This document shows positions 46,758 through 56,079 of a DNA stretch of 64,000 nt, in pieces. A program made the translations under genes and the position numbers. Location: the NCBI RefSeq assembly GCF_008806955.1, contig NZ_CP031727.1:3858001-3922000 (forward strand), in the 5' to 3' direction. Every line of letters starts with the position of its first letter. The stretch's first letter is position 1. The notes under the pieces are model-generated. The model saw only the letters and a list, made by a program, of their open reading frames with translations, was not told the origin of the DNA and made no database searches. Source of the DNA: Cellvibrio sp. KY-YJ-3 (lineage in GTDB: Bacteria; Pseudomonadota; Gammaproteobacteria; Pseudomonadales; Cellvibrionaceae).

Positions 46758-47573
46758 ATGACGAAAAAAATAATTCCTTTAGTTGTCAGTCTGGGGCTGG
46801 CTTTCGGCAGCCAACTCACTCTCGCGGCAGACAAAACTTTCAAATGGCCAAACGGTGCCAAGGCGGCAATAAACCTGGCCTATGACGATGCCCTACCCTC
46901 GCAGTTGGATAACGCGATCCCGGCGCTGGACAAATACGGCTTAAAAGGTAGTTTTTATTTAACGCTGGGGGCAGACACAGTTGCTACGCGCATGGCTGAC
47001 TGGCGCAAAGCAGCGGTGAATGGCCATGAGCTTGCCAACCACACACTGTTTCACCAGTGCTCACGTAAAGGTGCCGGGCGCGAATGGGTTCATCCGGAAA
47101 ATGATTTGGACAAGGTCAGCGCTACCCAACTCGCCGCACAAATTCGCGTAGGCAATATTATGCTGCATGCGATTGATGGCAAAACCGAGCGTACTTTCAC
47201 GACTCCCTGCGGCGATTTAAACGCAGCCGGCACGCCCTATTTACCCTTGGTAAAAAGTGAATTTGTTGCGGCCAAAGCCGCGTTTGGTACTGTGGTGCCG
47301 GACATGAAAACCCTTGACCCCTACGCGGTAGTAGTGGCTACCCCGGCCGAGGTAAGTGGTAAGGAATTAATTGCACTGGTAAAAGAAGCGGCTGCAAAAG
47401 GCACCATGATGAATTTCACCCTTCATGGTATTGGCGGCGATCACCTGAGTATTTCTAATGAGGCGCACGAAGAATTGTTAAAGTATCTCGCGGACAATAA
47501 AGATATTTATTGGACCGATACTTTTATCAATATTATGAAGTACGTGAAAGAACAACAGAAAACCCTGAATTAA
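46758..47573 (+). CDS. Exported polysaccharide deacetylase (NodB/CE4-like)
   Basis: The 271-residue protein has a signal peptide ending near LTLAAD and a NodB-type fold. Motif 1 is changed from TFDDG to AYDDA (Asp pair kept), and the metal His pair appears in NGHELANHTLFH. The GDLNAAG and MNFTLHGIGGDH segments correspond to later motifs. It may remove acetyl groups from xylan, chitin or peptidoglycan, or belong to a non-catalytic branch. The translation start lacks a good Shine-Dalgarno sequence, being preceded by an A-rich repeat. Confidence 0.8.
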   Translation: MTKKIIPLVVSLGLAFGSQLTLAADKTFKWPNGAKAAINLAYDDALPSQLDNAIPALDKYGLKGSFYLTLGADTVATRMADWRKAAVNGHELANHTLFHQCSRKGAGREWVHPENDLDKVSATQLAAQIRVGNIMLHAIDGKTERTFTTPCGDLNAAGTPYLPLVKSEFVAAKAAFGTVVPDMKTLDPYAVVVATPAEVSGKELIALVKEAAAKGTMMNFTLHGIGGDHLSISNEAHEELLKYLADNKDIYWTDTFINIMKYVKEQQKTLN

Positions 47574-47668
47574 ATTCTATCATCCACCACATCCGCTACA
47601 GCGAAATCGCGCACACCAAACAGATTGACTCTACTGGTGTTCGCGACTGAAAAAACACACTTACTTCA

Positions 47669-47695
47669 TCGTCCTACCCGCGAACGCGGGTATCC
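47669..47695. repeat. REP-like palindrome
   Basis: TACCCGCGAACGCGGGTA forms a perfect stem with a short loop, preceded by CGTCC and followed by TCC. It matches the left unit at 10462 in stem sequence. It lies between convergent genes. Confidence 0.6.
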
Positions 47696-47714
47696 ATAAA
47701 AATCAAGAGCTTAA

Positions 47715-49262
47715 TTAAACTTCCAAAAATAACTTTTCTTTGCTGGCAATTAATAATTCATGCACCGCGCTGCGTTGATTATTGGCATTGAGCTTTTTCA
47801 TCAACTCGGCATATTCCTGTAAGCGCCTGTCACCATATTCATAAGCTTCACGCTCAACTAATTTATAATTTTCAAACTGCTGACGCTCGGTTTCTTTATT
47901 GACTTCTTGTTCCATCCAGAGATTATTCACCCGGTCACCCGTCATGGATAAAATGCGGCTATTATCTGCAGTTTTACGCTCATGCACATAGGTGTAATTA
48001 GCACCCAACATATCCAGCGAGTCATTAGGGGTATGTTCAAATTTGCTGTAACTAAAGTCGTAACGGGTATTTTGTTTTATCAACAAATTATCACCGTTTT
48101 GCTCGGTACGAGTCTGTTGCTCCAGTGTCAAACTCATCGCGGCCACTTGTGAGTAATAACCCGGGTTGTGATACACCGGAGAGCGAAAGCTGGCCGTAAA
48201 ATCCGGCATGCCGGAATCAAATGCGGCGATGGCTTCTTGCGCAGCATCACTCTCCGTATCCCCTTCAGCAATAACAGATTTTAAAAAACTGCCAAACACT
48301 GAATTAAACGCATCCAACATAAACCGCTTGGAAGCATTGGGAGCTGCACTTTCGTCGCTTGCCTGCGCGATTAAATCCAGGTATTGCTGTAGCACATCGC
48401 GTTCAAGGTTTGGTGTGCCCGCCAAACTTTGCAACTGGCTGGTGATATTGACGCTATAACCCTTTACATCCTCTGCGCGCAGGGTTTGGGTTTGCGCGAC
48501 CTCATCCACACTGAATTCATAACTGTGTTCAACGTAGGTATCCGTCGCAGGATTGAAGCGCTGCAAGGTGAAATTGAACCCGGTAATAAATTGGGTATCA
48601 ACATCTTTTAAGCCGCGCAGTTGGGTAGTGTCGGCGCGAAAAAATTCATCGCCCATAGCCCCCAATTTTTCCATTAAGGCGGCCAGCGCTTTTTGTTCGC
48701 CTTCTGACAAATCGCCATCCACAACCAATGAAAACTCCATCACTGAAGTGCCATCGCGAATATTATTGCGGCTGAATTGGATATTGATGCTATCGCCATC
48801 TTTCGTGCGCAGATTCAAAAATACTGACTCAATGCGCTTGCCTTTCGCGGCGGAGAAATCCGGGGAAAACTTATCGACAGCTACCTTGGGTGGTACGCGA
48901 AATTGACGAACCTCATTGCGATATTCACTGGTTTCGCGGCTCAGTGCCGCAACCTGACTAAACAGGCTGCTCACGGAAAATTTGGCTTTGTTGTCTTTGA
49001 TTTGCGCCAGTGAATTCACCAGCGCCTGGTTCGCGGCCTGGGCGGCAGCACCGGTGTGGGATTTGTCGCGTACATAGGTCGCAACTACCATGGGCTCGGA
49101 ATAAACCGGCGGTGGGTCAATCACCGGATTAATGGTGACAATCGCAGCGGGCGAGCCTACCGCTTCAGGTGAGACAGGCGCCGGGGTTGGGGCCAATGGC
49201 GCCGTGGTAACGGGGCTGTTACGGGATATAGCATCAGTCAGATTCAGGACAGAAATTTCCAT
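47715..49262 (-). CDS. Hypothetical protein of 515 residues, no recognised family
   Basis: The product lacks a signal peptide and membrane segments. A Pro/Ala/Val-rich N-terminus (about 15-60) leads to a beta-rich region (about 125-260; SVFLNLRTKDGDSINIQFSR, VMEFSLVVDGDLSEGEQKAL, YVEHSYEFSVDE) and a mostly helical second half (about 270-515) with a charged coiled-coil-like tail (NKETERQQFENYKLVEREAY). Codon use fits the neighbours and ATG 49262 is a plausible start, so the gene looks real. It stands alone between the REP element and trehalase. A role as a structural or secreted non-classical protein is possible but not supported by motifs. Confidence 0.75.
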   Translation of the reverse strand: MEISVLNLTDAISRNSPVTTAPLAPTPAPVSPEAVGSPAAIVTINPVIDPPPVYSEPMVVATYVRDKSHTGAAAQAANQALVNSLAQIKDNKAKFSVSSLFSQVAALSRETSEYRNEVRQFRVPPKVAVDKFSPDFSAAKGKRIESVFLNLRTKDGDSINIQFSRNNIRDGTSVMEFSLVVDGDLSEGEQKALAALMEKLGAMGDEFFRADTTQLRGLKDVDTQFITGFNFTLQRFNPATDTYVEHSYEFSVDEVAQTQTLRAEDVKGYSVNITSQLQSLAGTPNLERDVLQQYLDLIAQASDESAAPNASKRFMLDAFNSVFGSFLKSVIAEGDTESDAAQEAIAAFDSGMPDFTASFRSPVYHNPGYYSQVAAMSLTLEQQTRTEQNGDNLLIKQNTRYDFSYSKFEHTPNDSLDMLGANYTYVHERKTADNSRILSMTGDRVNNLWMEQEVNKETERQQFENYKLVEREAYEYGDRRLQEYAELMKKLNANNQRSAVHELLIASKEKLFLEV

Positions 49263-49321
49263 GGGATAGCATCTCCATTAATTCCCTATGCTTATCGGCA
49301 GATATCCCAAAAACTTTTGCC

Positions 49322-50935
49322 TTATTCCGCCAACAATGCCAATAACACGCCATTCGTCCAGCCAAAACCGTCCTGCAACTCGTATTCGCCGCCGCCGCCG
49401 GGTAGGTGAATATCGTAAACGTTATATTTCTCTACCAACTTACCGGTAGTGTGGTAGACCTCGCGATTTAAATTTACCCAGCGGGATTTAACCTGATCCG
49501 CAGTGTCGTAGTGTTGGTAATGACGCAGACCTTGAATCGCCAACCACTGCAGGGGTGCCCAGCCGTTGGGGGCGTCCCACTGCTGACCGGTGTTGGCCAG
49601 TGTGGTGGTGAGGCCACCGGCTTGTAAAAAATCCTGCGCGATTTTTTGTGCAACTTGATCGGCCATGGACTGATCCACCATGCCGAAATACAGTGGAAAA
49701 ATGGCTGCGAGCGACAGCACTGGCGTTTGTTGTTGCGCGCTAACATCGTAGTCGTGAAAGAAACCGGTTGTTTCATTCCAAAAATATTTCAATACAGCCT
49801 GCTGACGCTGCCCAGCCAAACGCAAAAATTTATCGGCTTCAGCGCGATTACCTTCCAATGCATAAATGTGCGCTAACATTTTTTCCATATTAAACAGCAG
49901 CGCATTGAGATCCACCGGGACTATGTCAGTGGTGTGAATAGTTTTCATGTCCGCAGGATTTTTAAACCAGCGGCTGCTGAAATCCCACCCGGATTCCGCT
50001 GCCGCGCGCACATGGCGATAAAGCTCTGCTTTGTTCGCACCCGCCCCTTCCGCCAGTTCATAGTCTTCTTTGAATGATTCCGGCCGCGGTGCGGCTATAT
50101 CGTCCCAGTAGCGATTCAATACACTGCCATCGGCCATTCGCACCACGCGGCGATGAGCAGGTGCCGCTGCCGTTAATTGCAACGCTCCGCTCATCCAGAA
50201 TTCATATTCTTTAACAAGCGATGGCAAATACTGCGCATAGATTTTTTCGCCTTTATGCTGCGCCAATAACTCGACCATCAATGCAAAAAAGGGTGGTTGT
50301 GAACGGCCTTCGTAGTATGTGCGGTTGCCATTGGGAATAAACCCACGGCTATTAATCAGGTAAGAAAAGTTATTCACCATGCCTTCAATTAAATCCCAGC
50401 GACCAGAAACCTGCAGGCCAAGCATAGTGAAATAACTATCCCAATAATAAACTTCGCGAAAGCGCCCACCGGGCACCACATAGGCATTGGGTAGGGGAAT
50501 TAAACTGCCATTGGTATTCACGGCAGTATGGGGTTGGCGCGTCAGCAAATCCCAGAGCTGGCTAATATGCTGTTCCACCGGTTGATGGATATCACTTTTA
50601 AAATCAGCGGCAACCCCATGGGGTAATTCAAAATGTTCACGCACGAATTTTTCCAAATCAAAATCCGGTTGTGTTTTTTGAGTTTGGTACAGCGCCGCAA
50701 TTTGCACCATGGGCTGATGGGGAATGCTATCCACAAAGGTTTTGGAGTCGGGAAACAAATTGGATAGCTGAATTTCTTTAAACATAATTGCTTGGTTGCC
50801 ATCGACAGAAGTGAAAAGAATGGACGATGTGGCGCTTGTCTGCTGGGTAGAATTTTGCGCTGATGGGATTTCATTGTTGTCACTACAGGCCATCAGCAAT
50901 AGTGCCAGTAGCAAGCCGATAATTGCTGGTTTCAT
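49322..50935 (-). CDS. treA: Periplasmic trehalase (GH37) lipoprotein
   Basis: The enzyme hydrolyses trehalose to two glucoses. The 537 residues start at ATG 50935 (GGAG upstream) with lipobox LLMAC (Cys17). Trehalase signatures are present: PGGRFREVYYWDSYFT, QWDAPNGWAPLQWLA and a Gly-rich GGGGEYELQDGFGWTNG that carries the catalytic Glu. The catalytic Asp lies in AAESGWDFSSRWF. It follows the TonB-dependent receptor by 65 bp on the same strand. With the divergent MFS transporter and LacI regulator it defines a trehalose uptake and cleavage locus. Confidence 0.95.
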   Translation of the reverse strand: MKPAIIGLLLALLLMACSDNNEIPSAQNSTQQTSATSSILFTSVDGNQAIMFKEIQLSNLFPDSKTFVDSIPHQPMVQIAALYQTQKTQPDFDLEKFVREHFELPHGVAADFKSDIHQPVEQHISQLWDLLTRQPHTAVNTNGSLIPLPNAYVVPGGRFREVYYWDSYFTMLGLQVSGRWDLIEGMVNNFSYLINSRGFIPNGNRTYYEGRSQPPFFALMVELLAQHKGEKIYAQYLPSLVKEYEFWMSGALQLTAAAPAHRRVVRMADGSVLNRYWDDIAAPRPESFKEDYELAEGAGANKAELYRHVRAAAESGWDFSSRWFKNPADMKTIHTTDIVPVDLNALLFNMEKMLAHIYALEGNRAEADKFLRLAGQRQQAVLKYFWNETTGFFHDYDVSAQQQTPVLSLAAIFPLYFGMVDQSMADQVAQKIAQDFLQAGGLTTTLANTGQQWDAPNGWAPLQWLAIQGLRHYQHYDTADQVKSRWVNLNREVYHTTGKLVEKYNVYDIHLPGGGGEYELQDGFGWTNGVLLALLAE

Positions 50936-51000
50936 CGACCACTCCGTGAAGTCAAAAAGGGAGCCGGCCTTGGGCGCGGCTCCAAAGGCTATAGCGCGGA

Positions 51001-53325
51001 TTAGAAGTTGTAACCCAGGCTCAGCTTCACATTGCGCGGCAGAATGTAACGGCCATTAGCCGATGCACCAGTCGCACGAGGGTCACTTTCGGTCAGCGCC
51101 AACTCATCGGTGGCATTGTCTACCGCTAACTGGATATTCAGGTTGTCGATATTCACTTGCACACCGAGATCCAATTTAGTGTAGCTGTCCAACGTATTGG
51201 TGTTGGCATTATCACCATAGCGATCACTGATCACACTGTAAGTCGCGTAGAGCGATGTCTCCACATTGCCGCCCAACGTGAGGTTATAGCTCGGGGTTAA
51301 GCGCATCATGTGGGTTGGCTGACGCAATACTTGATTGCCCGCCAGTGGTCCGTTGTCGATCTCTGGTTCTTGTACCGTCGCGTTTAAATCCAGCGTGAAA
51401 TCTCCCAAGTACAATTTACCATCCAGCTCCACACCAATCGCTTTGGTTTCCAAACGAGTACAGCTGGCCGCGCCCACATCACAGAAAGGTTGGCCTTTGG
51501 TTTTGTTGGAAAAACCGGTGGCATAAAGTGAGTAGTTATCGCGCGACAATTTGTAACCCAACTCCAACTGACTGACATCAATAATCAAATCCGAGCCGTT
51601 GTTAAAATCGCCACGGAAATCGCGGTAGGCATCAAAGTCCGGATATTTAAAACCGTCGTTGATACGCACAAACACGCCCATGTCATCGCGGAAATTCCAG
51701 TTGGCGGCGGCGGTATAAGCGGTGTTACTTTCATCGGCATCGACAAAAAAATCATCGCGGCCATCCAGCGCGCCGTCATCTACCGCGTAACTGGTTTTGC
51801 GATTCGCAAGGCGCACACCGGCGTCCAACGTTACATCGCCAATGTAGGTTTCACCGGCGATATAAAACGCATTTTCACGGGCGTCGCCGCGGGCATCCAC
51901 ATCGTATTTCCAACCACAGGTGGCAACATCAGCCCCCTGGCAGGGATCACTAATACTCGCCGCACTGACTTGCTCGCCGTTGTGACCCAGTTGATACCAT
52001 TTTTGGTTGCCGATGGACCATTGCTCACTGACATCCCACGCGGAACTGTAATAACCTAGGGTGAGTTTAAAATCGTCCCAGCGTTTGCCCAGGCTTAAAT
52101 CGTTGTTAAACGCACTGATATCTTTTTTCACCACCCAGGGGCCAAATTGTTGCACCAGTTGGTTGGCTGCAAGGGGTGCACCGGTCACCGTCTCACCCGC
52201 TACGCCGCCGTTCAAACTGCCCAAGGTCACTGCTGCGCCCTGAGGCACAAAACCAAAAGTATCGGCATCACCTTTGGTCAAACTGAAGCGATCGATAAAG
52301 GTCCAGTCGTTGGCCAGGTTTAATTCCAGCGAGCCGCCGGTCACACTGCCATCCCAACCGCGCCCTTCGCCCATATCCATGGATTCCCAATTGATCGCCG
52401 AACCGCCGTTGCCATCCGCGCCAGACATAGGCACTAATACGTGGCGATTACGTTGGCCGACCTGGGTGTAACCCGCATCCAACCCGGTTTCAACACCGTT
52501 TACATCCAGCGCCACCGGCAAATACCAGGTGCCGTGGTCGTCGGTGCTGCGATGGAACAGATTGGCTTTGCCGTTATCGAGGATTTTGGTGAGGTTGACG
52601 GTGAACTGATGACCCTCTTCCGCATTAAAACCGGCATCGCGCACACCGGGCGATGAGCTGACATAACCGCCGATCATGTAATACAAATCATCGTCCAATT
52701 TGCCGCTGACCATACCGTCGATGCGCTGCAAATCGTAATCCGAGGTGGTGTAACGCAGCGCGCCTTCCGTTTCTTCACCACCCTCTTTCAAAATAAAGTT
52801 AGTGGTTAAACCGACCTGGCCGTTGGAGTACACGGGGTTGGGGCCACCGCGCAAACCCTCCAGCCGCTCAATGGTTTCATCCACCCGGAACAGGGTGGAG
52901 TTCTCCATAAACGACAAAGTCGGTGCAGGGAAAATTGCCAGGCCATTAATCGCTACGGTGACAAAATCCGCATCGCCACCACTGGGCAGGCCACGCACAA
53001 AAATATTGGCGCCGGACACACCGCCCGAACTCTCCACCCACACACCGGGGATGGTTTTTAACAAATCGGCAGTACTGGCCGGCGATACTTGTTTGATCTC
53101 TGCATCGTCCACCGTGGAAATCGCGAAGCTGGCATCAAAGCGCTTCACGCTGGCGCCGCCCGGTGTACCGGTAACGATCAACTCTTCAATTGTGTCACCG
53201 CCGTCCTGCGCCATAACCGGCGCCTGCACCAAACCCAGCGCAACCGCACCAAGGGCAAGGTTCAGGCAGGATTTACGGTGATGATTAACCTTAATAATGG
53301 CTCGTGTAAGTAGATTGATTTTCAT
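51001..53325 (-). CDS. TonB-dependent receptor, probable trehalose/oligosaccharide importer
   Basis: The 774-residue outer membrane protein has a long signal sequence ending near VMAQDG and a TonB box-like IEELIVTG. The plug (about 60-180) shows STADLLKTIPGVWVESSGG, NIFVRGLPSGGDADFVTVAI and IERLEGLRGGPNPVYSNGQ. The barrel ends in LSLGYNF. It is transcribed with trehalase and sits behind the triple LacI-type operator, so trehalose or a trehalose-containing glycan is the likely substrate. Iron-chelate transport is unlikely from context. The ligand is inferred from neighbours, not from the sequence itself. Confidence 0.88.
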   Translation of the reverse strand: MKINLLTRAIIKVNHHRKSCLNLALGAVALGLVQAPVMAQDGGDTIEELIVTGTPGGASVKRFDASFAISTVDDAEIKQVSPASTADLLKTIPGVWVESSGGVSGANIFVRGLPSGGDADFVTVAINGLAIFPAPTLSFMENSTLFRVDETIERLEGLRGGPNPVYSNGQVGLTTNFILKEGGEETEGALRYTTSDYDLQRIDGMVSGKLDDDLYYMIGGYVSSSPGVRDAGFNAEEGHQFTVNLTKILDNGKANLFHRSTDDHGTWYLPVALDVNGVETGLDAGYTQVGQRNRHVLVPMSGADGNGGSAINWESMDMGEGRGWDGSVTGGSLELNLANDWTFIDRFSLTKGDADTFGFVPQGAAVTLGSLNGGVAGETVTGAPLAANQLVQQFGPWVVKKDISAFNNDLSLGKRWDDFKLTLGYYSSAWDVSEQWSIGNQKWYQLGHNGEQVSAASISDPCQGADVATCGWKYDVDARGDARENAFYIAGETYIGDVTLDAGVRLANRKTSYAVDDGALDGRDDFFVDADESNTAYTAAANWNFRDDMGVFVRINDGFKYPDFDAYRDFRGDFNNGSDLIIDVSQLELGYKLSRDNYSLYATGFSNKTKGQPFCDVGAASCTRLETKAIGVELDGKLYLGDFTLDLNATVQEPEIDNGPLAGNQVLRQPTHMMRLTPSYNLTLGGNVETSLYATYSVISDRYGDNANTNTLDSYTKLDLGVQVNIDNLNIQLAVDNATDELALTESDPRATGASANGRYILPRNVKLSLGYNF

Positions 53326-53459
53326 GGGTTCTCCCCTGTCGTGGGCTAGTTATTGTTGGATTGCTATCGTTCTGTGTTGATTGTGTTGCCTCTTGCCGCA
53401 GGAAATTCACCCTTACAAAGCCCCTGTCCAAATAATATTAGAACCCAAAAAAACAAATT

Positions 53460-53515
53460 GCAATCGTTTGCAATATATTTTGCAAACGATTGCGAAAAAA
53501 TCTGCAAACGATTGC
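53460..53515. promoter_or_regulatory. Three phased LacI-type operators
   Basis: GCAATCGTTTGC (53460-53471) and two copies of GCAAACGATTGC (53482-53493, 53504-53515) are the same sequence in opposite orientation. Their centres are exactly 22 bp apart, about two helical turns, so three dimers would line up on one face. They lie between the divergent TBDR-trehalase and MFS-LacI units. The even-length, CG-centred dyad is typical of LacI-family sites. Confidence 0.85.
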
Positions 53516-53612
53516 CAAAGGAAAAATAGGTGATTAGACTCATTTCTCGGGCGATACTTAACGCCGTTAATAACAATGGCGCGACAAAAAACACAATAAC
53601 GAGAACAGTGTT

Positions 53613-54902
53613 ATGGCAATCACCAACCGACACCTGATGATTCTGGTGCTCATGTGCAACTACTTCCTGTTCGGCTTACTGCTGAACAGCGTCGGCATAG
53701 TCATCTTGCAATCCATCAACAGCTTTGGCGTAAGCAAAGAAAACGCAGCGCTGCTGGAAGGTTTTAAGGATTTACCCATCGCCATAGTGTCGTTTTTTGT
53801 CGCCTCGCTCCTGCCTCGTCTCGGCTACCGCAAGGCAATGCTGATTGCTGTATCACTGGTATTGTTGGCCTGCCTCGCCATGCCGGTGATTGCCAGTTTT
53901 TGGGCGACTAAATTATTTTTTCTCTGCGTAGGCTCGGCATTTGCGCTGATTAAAGTCTCGGTCTATGCCAGTGTCGGGCTGCTCACTAACAGCAAACAAA
54001 ACCATGCCAGCCTGCTCAATAGCATTGAAGGGATTTTTATGTGCGGGGTGTTATCGGGCTATTGGATTTTCAGTGCGTTTATCGATGACCAGAACCCGGC
54101 CAGCAGCGCGTGGCTTAATGTGTATTGGCTGATTTCCGGGCTCTGCGCCTTCAACCTGTTGCTTATGTTCGCGGTTAAATTTGATGATCGCCCAGCTACT
54201 GATTCCACAACTGAACTCACTACCGAACCCACTAGCAAACTCACTACCAACACCAACCCAGCATCACCGGTAACCAGTCCCTTTGAAGACTTTATTGCCA
54301 TGCTCAAGTTGGTATTGCGGCCCTTGGTATACAGCTTTATGGGCGCGATGTTTTTGTACGTACTGATCGAACAAGGCATAGGTACCTGGCTTCCCACTTT
54401 TAACAGTGAAGTGCTCAGACTACCCGCGAGTATCGCCGTGCAGATCACCAGTTTATTTGCGCTCAGCCTGGCTTTGGGGCGTTTGGGTGCGGGCTGGCTG
54501 CTGCGTTTTATTCCCTGGCACCTGTTTCTCGCCGGCTGTATTTTGGCTATGGCAACGCTGGTTATTCTCACCCTGCCCCTCGCCCACAATGTGGAAGCCA
54601 AGGCCGACAGCCACTGGTTTAACCTGCCGTTGGCGGCTTATATTTTCCCGCTGATTGGTTTGTTTATGGCGCCCATCTACCCGCTGCTTAATTCGCTGGT
54701 GCTCAGCTCCCTGCCCCAGCGCCAACAATCATCCATGACGGGTTTGATTATTATTTTCTCCGCTTTGGGCGGCACGACCGGCTCGATTATCACCGGCACG
54801 GTGTTTAATCAGTTCAGCGGTCAAACCGCGTTTTACTTGGCGCTGGTGCCTATGGCTTGTATTTTTCTGCTTATTTTTCATTTAAAACGCATAAGCAAAT
54901 AA
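53613..54902 (+). CDS. MFS sugar transporter, probable trehalose or glucose permease
   Basis: The 429-residue inner-membrane protein has about twelve hydrophobic helices. A charged, Thr-rich central loop spans about 190-225 (TELTTEPTSKLTTNTNP), as in the fucose/glucose-galactose-type MFS branch. Typical family motifs include RLGYRKAML in loop 2-3. It is the first gene of the MFS-LacI unit, divergent from the TBDR and trehalase and behind the triple operator. It would carry trehalose or the glucose released by periplasmic trehalase into the cell. Confidence 0.88.
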   Translation: MAITNRHLMILVLMCNYFLFGLLLNSVGIVILQSINSFGVSKENAALLEGFKDLPIAIVSFFVASLLPRLGYRKAMLIAVSLVLLACLAMPVIASFWATKLFFLCVGSAFALIKVSVYASVGLLTNSKQNHASLLNSIEGIFMCGVLSGYWIFSAFIDDQNPASSAWLNVYWLISGLCAFNLLLMFAVKFDDRPATDSTTELTTEPTSKLTTNTNPASPVTSPFEDFIAMLKLVLRPLVYSFMGAMFLYVLIEQGIGTWLPTFNSEVLRLPASIAVQITSLFALSLALGRLGAGWLLRFIPWHLFLAGCILAMATLVILTLPLAHNVEAKADSHWFNLPLAAYIFPLIGLFMAPIYPLLNSLVLSSLPQRQQSSMTGLIIIFSALGGTTGSIITGTVFNQFSGQTAFYLALVPMACIFLLIFHLKRISK

Positions 54903-54979
54903 CGTAAACCGGCGCGCGGTTGTATAAAACAAACGACTTACATACCATGCACCCAACAGAATCAGGGTGTTGTTATCTC

Positions 54980-55993
54980 ATGAGTAAAATGTCATCGCCG
55001 CCAGTCTCCATTGCCGACATCGCACGACGCGCCGGAGTGGCGGAATCTACCGTCTCCCGCGCACTGAATAACAACCCGATTATCAACGAACAAACGCGGG
55101 AAAAAATTCAGGCGCTCGCGCGCGAAATGAATTACAAACTCAACACCGGCGCCCGCAATTTACGCCTGCAACGCAGCCATGCAATCTCTGTCGTAATTAA
55201 CGCCCAAACCCACGACGGCCAAAAATTTTCTGACCCGTTTATGATGGATATGATCGGCGCAATTGCCGATGAATTACATCAGCATAATTACAGCTTATTG
55301 TTTTCCAGCCCCGCCATTACCAGCGACGATTGGCATTCCCATCTGCTCAGCTCCAAACGTTCCGATGGCATTATTGTGATAGGCACAGGGCGCGACGATA
55401 CGCCGCTGCAAAAACTGCACGCTATGGGTGATGCACTGGTGGTATGGGGCGCCGCAACACCGGATACGCAATATTGCGTGGTGGGCAGCGATAATTATCA
55501 GGGCGGCCAAATTGCGGCGCAGCATTTACTCCAACGCGGCTGTAAACGTTTGGTTTTTTTAGGCGATATTGCCCACCCGGAAATTAACCAGCGCTTTCAA
55601 GGTTATTTTGATGTACTCAAAAAAGCGGGATTAGCAACTCAGGAGCGCCACGTGCAAGCGGCGTTTTCCATTGAATCCGGTTTTAATCACGTGAATGAAT
55701 TACTGCAAGGCGAATTGGATTTTGATGGCATTTTTGCCGCAAGCGACAACATCGCCATGGGTGCGATTAACGCTCTGCAACAACAAGGTTATCGCGTACC
55801 AGAGGATGTTTCAGTCGTAGGTTTTGACGATATTCCTATCGCCCCGTTCTTTAGCCCACCGCTGACAACCATTCGCCAGAATATTCACGCGGGCGGAAAA
55901 TTATTGGTAGAAAAAATTCTTAAACAAATTAACGGCGATGAAACCGTGAGCTCGCAAATGCTCGCCACGGAATTAGTCGTACGCAGCTCTTAA
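54980..55993 (+). CDS. LacI-family transcriptional regulator of the trehalose locus
   Basis: From the ATG at 54980 the protein has 337 residues; ATG 54989 is also possible and the longer frame from a TTG at 54920 lacks support. The DNA-binding head is SIADIARRAGVAESTVSRALNNNP with hinge MNYKLNTGARNLRLQRS. A periplasmic-binding-like sugar domain follows (GVVGSDNYQGG-like CVVGSDNYQGGQIAA; FDGIFAASDNIAMGAINALQ; VSVVGFDDIPIAPFFSPPL). It is 77 bp after the MFS gene. It most likely binds the three operators at 53460-53515; the inducer is inferred to be trehalose or a derivative. Confidence 0.92.
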   Translation: MSKMSSPPVSIADIARRAGVAESTVSRALNNNPIINEQTREKIQALAREMNYKLNTGARNLRLQRSHAISVVINAQTHDGQKFSDPFMMDMIGAIADELHQHNYSLLFSSPAITSDDWHSHLLSSKRSDGIIVIGTGRDDTPLQKLHAMGDALVVWGAATPDTQYCVVGSDNYQGGQIAAQHLLQRGCKRLVFLGDIAHPEINQRFQGYFDVLKKAGLATQERHVQAAFSIESGFNHVNELLQGELDFDGIFAASDNIAMGAINALQQQGYRVPEDVSVVGFDDIPIAPFFSPPLTTIRQNIHAGGKLLVEKILKQINGDETVSSQMLATELVVRSS

Positions 55994-56036
55994 TATTGAA
56001 AATAATCTTGGGACTGATACCGAGAATGAAGCTGAA

Positions 56037-56073
56037 CTTGATGGGCAACGCGTAATGCGTAATGCGCATCAAG
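56037..56073. terminator. Inverted repeat between convergent lacI-type gene and rlmE
   Basis: CTTGATG and CATCAAG enclose a GCGTAATGCGTAATGCGC-like interior. It lies between two stop codons, so a shared termination hairpin is plausible, but there is no clear T-run. Confidence 0.35.
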
Positions 56074-56079
56074 ATTTGA

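Noticed and set aside
54059-54601. Minus-strand 180-codon frame
   Set aside because: Antisense to the MFS transporter; composition is that of a shadow frame.
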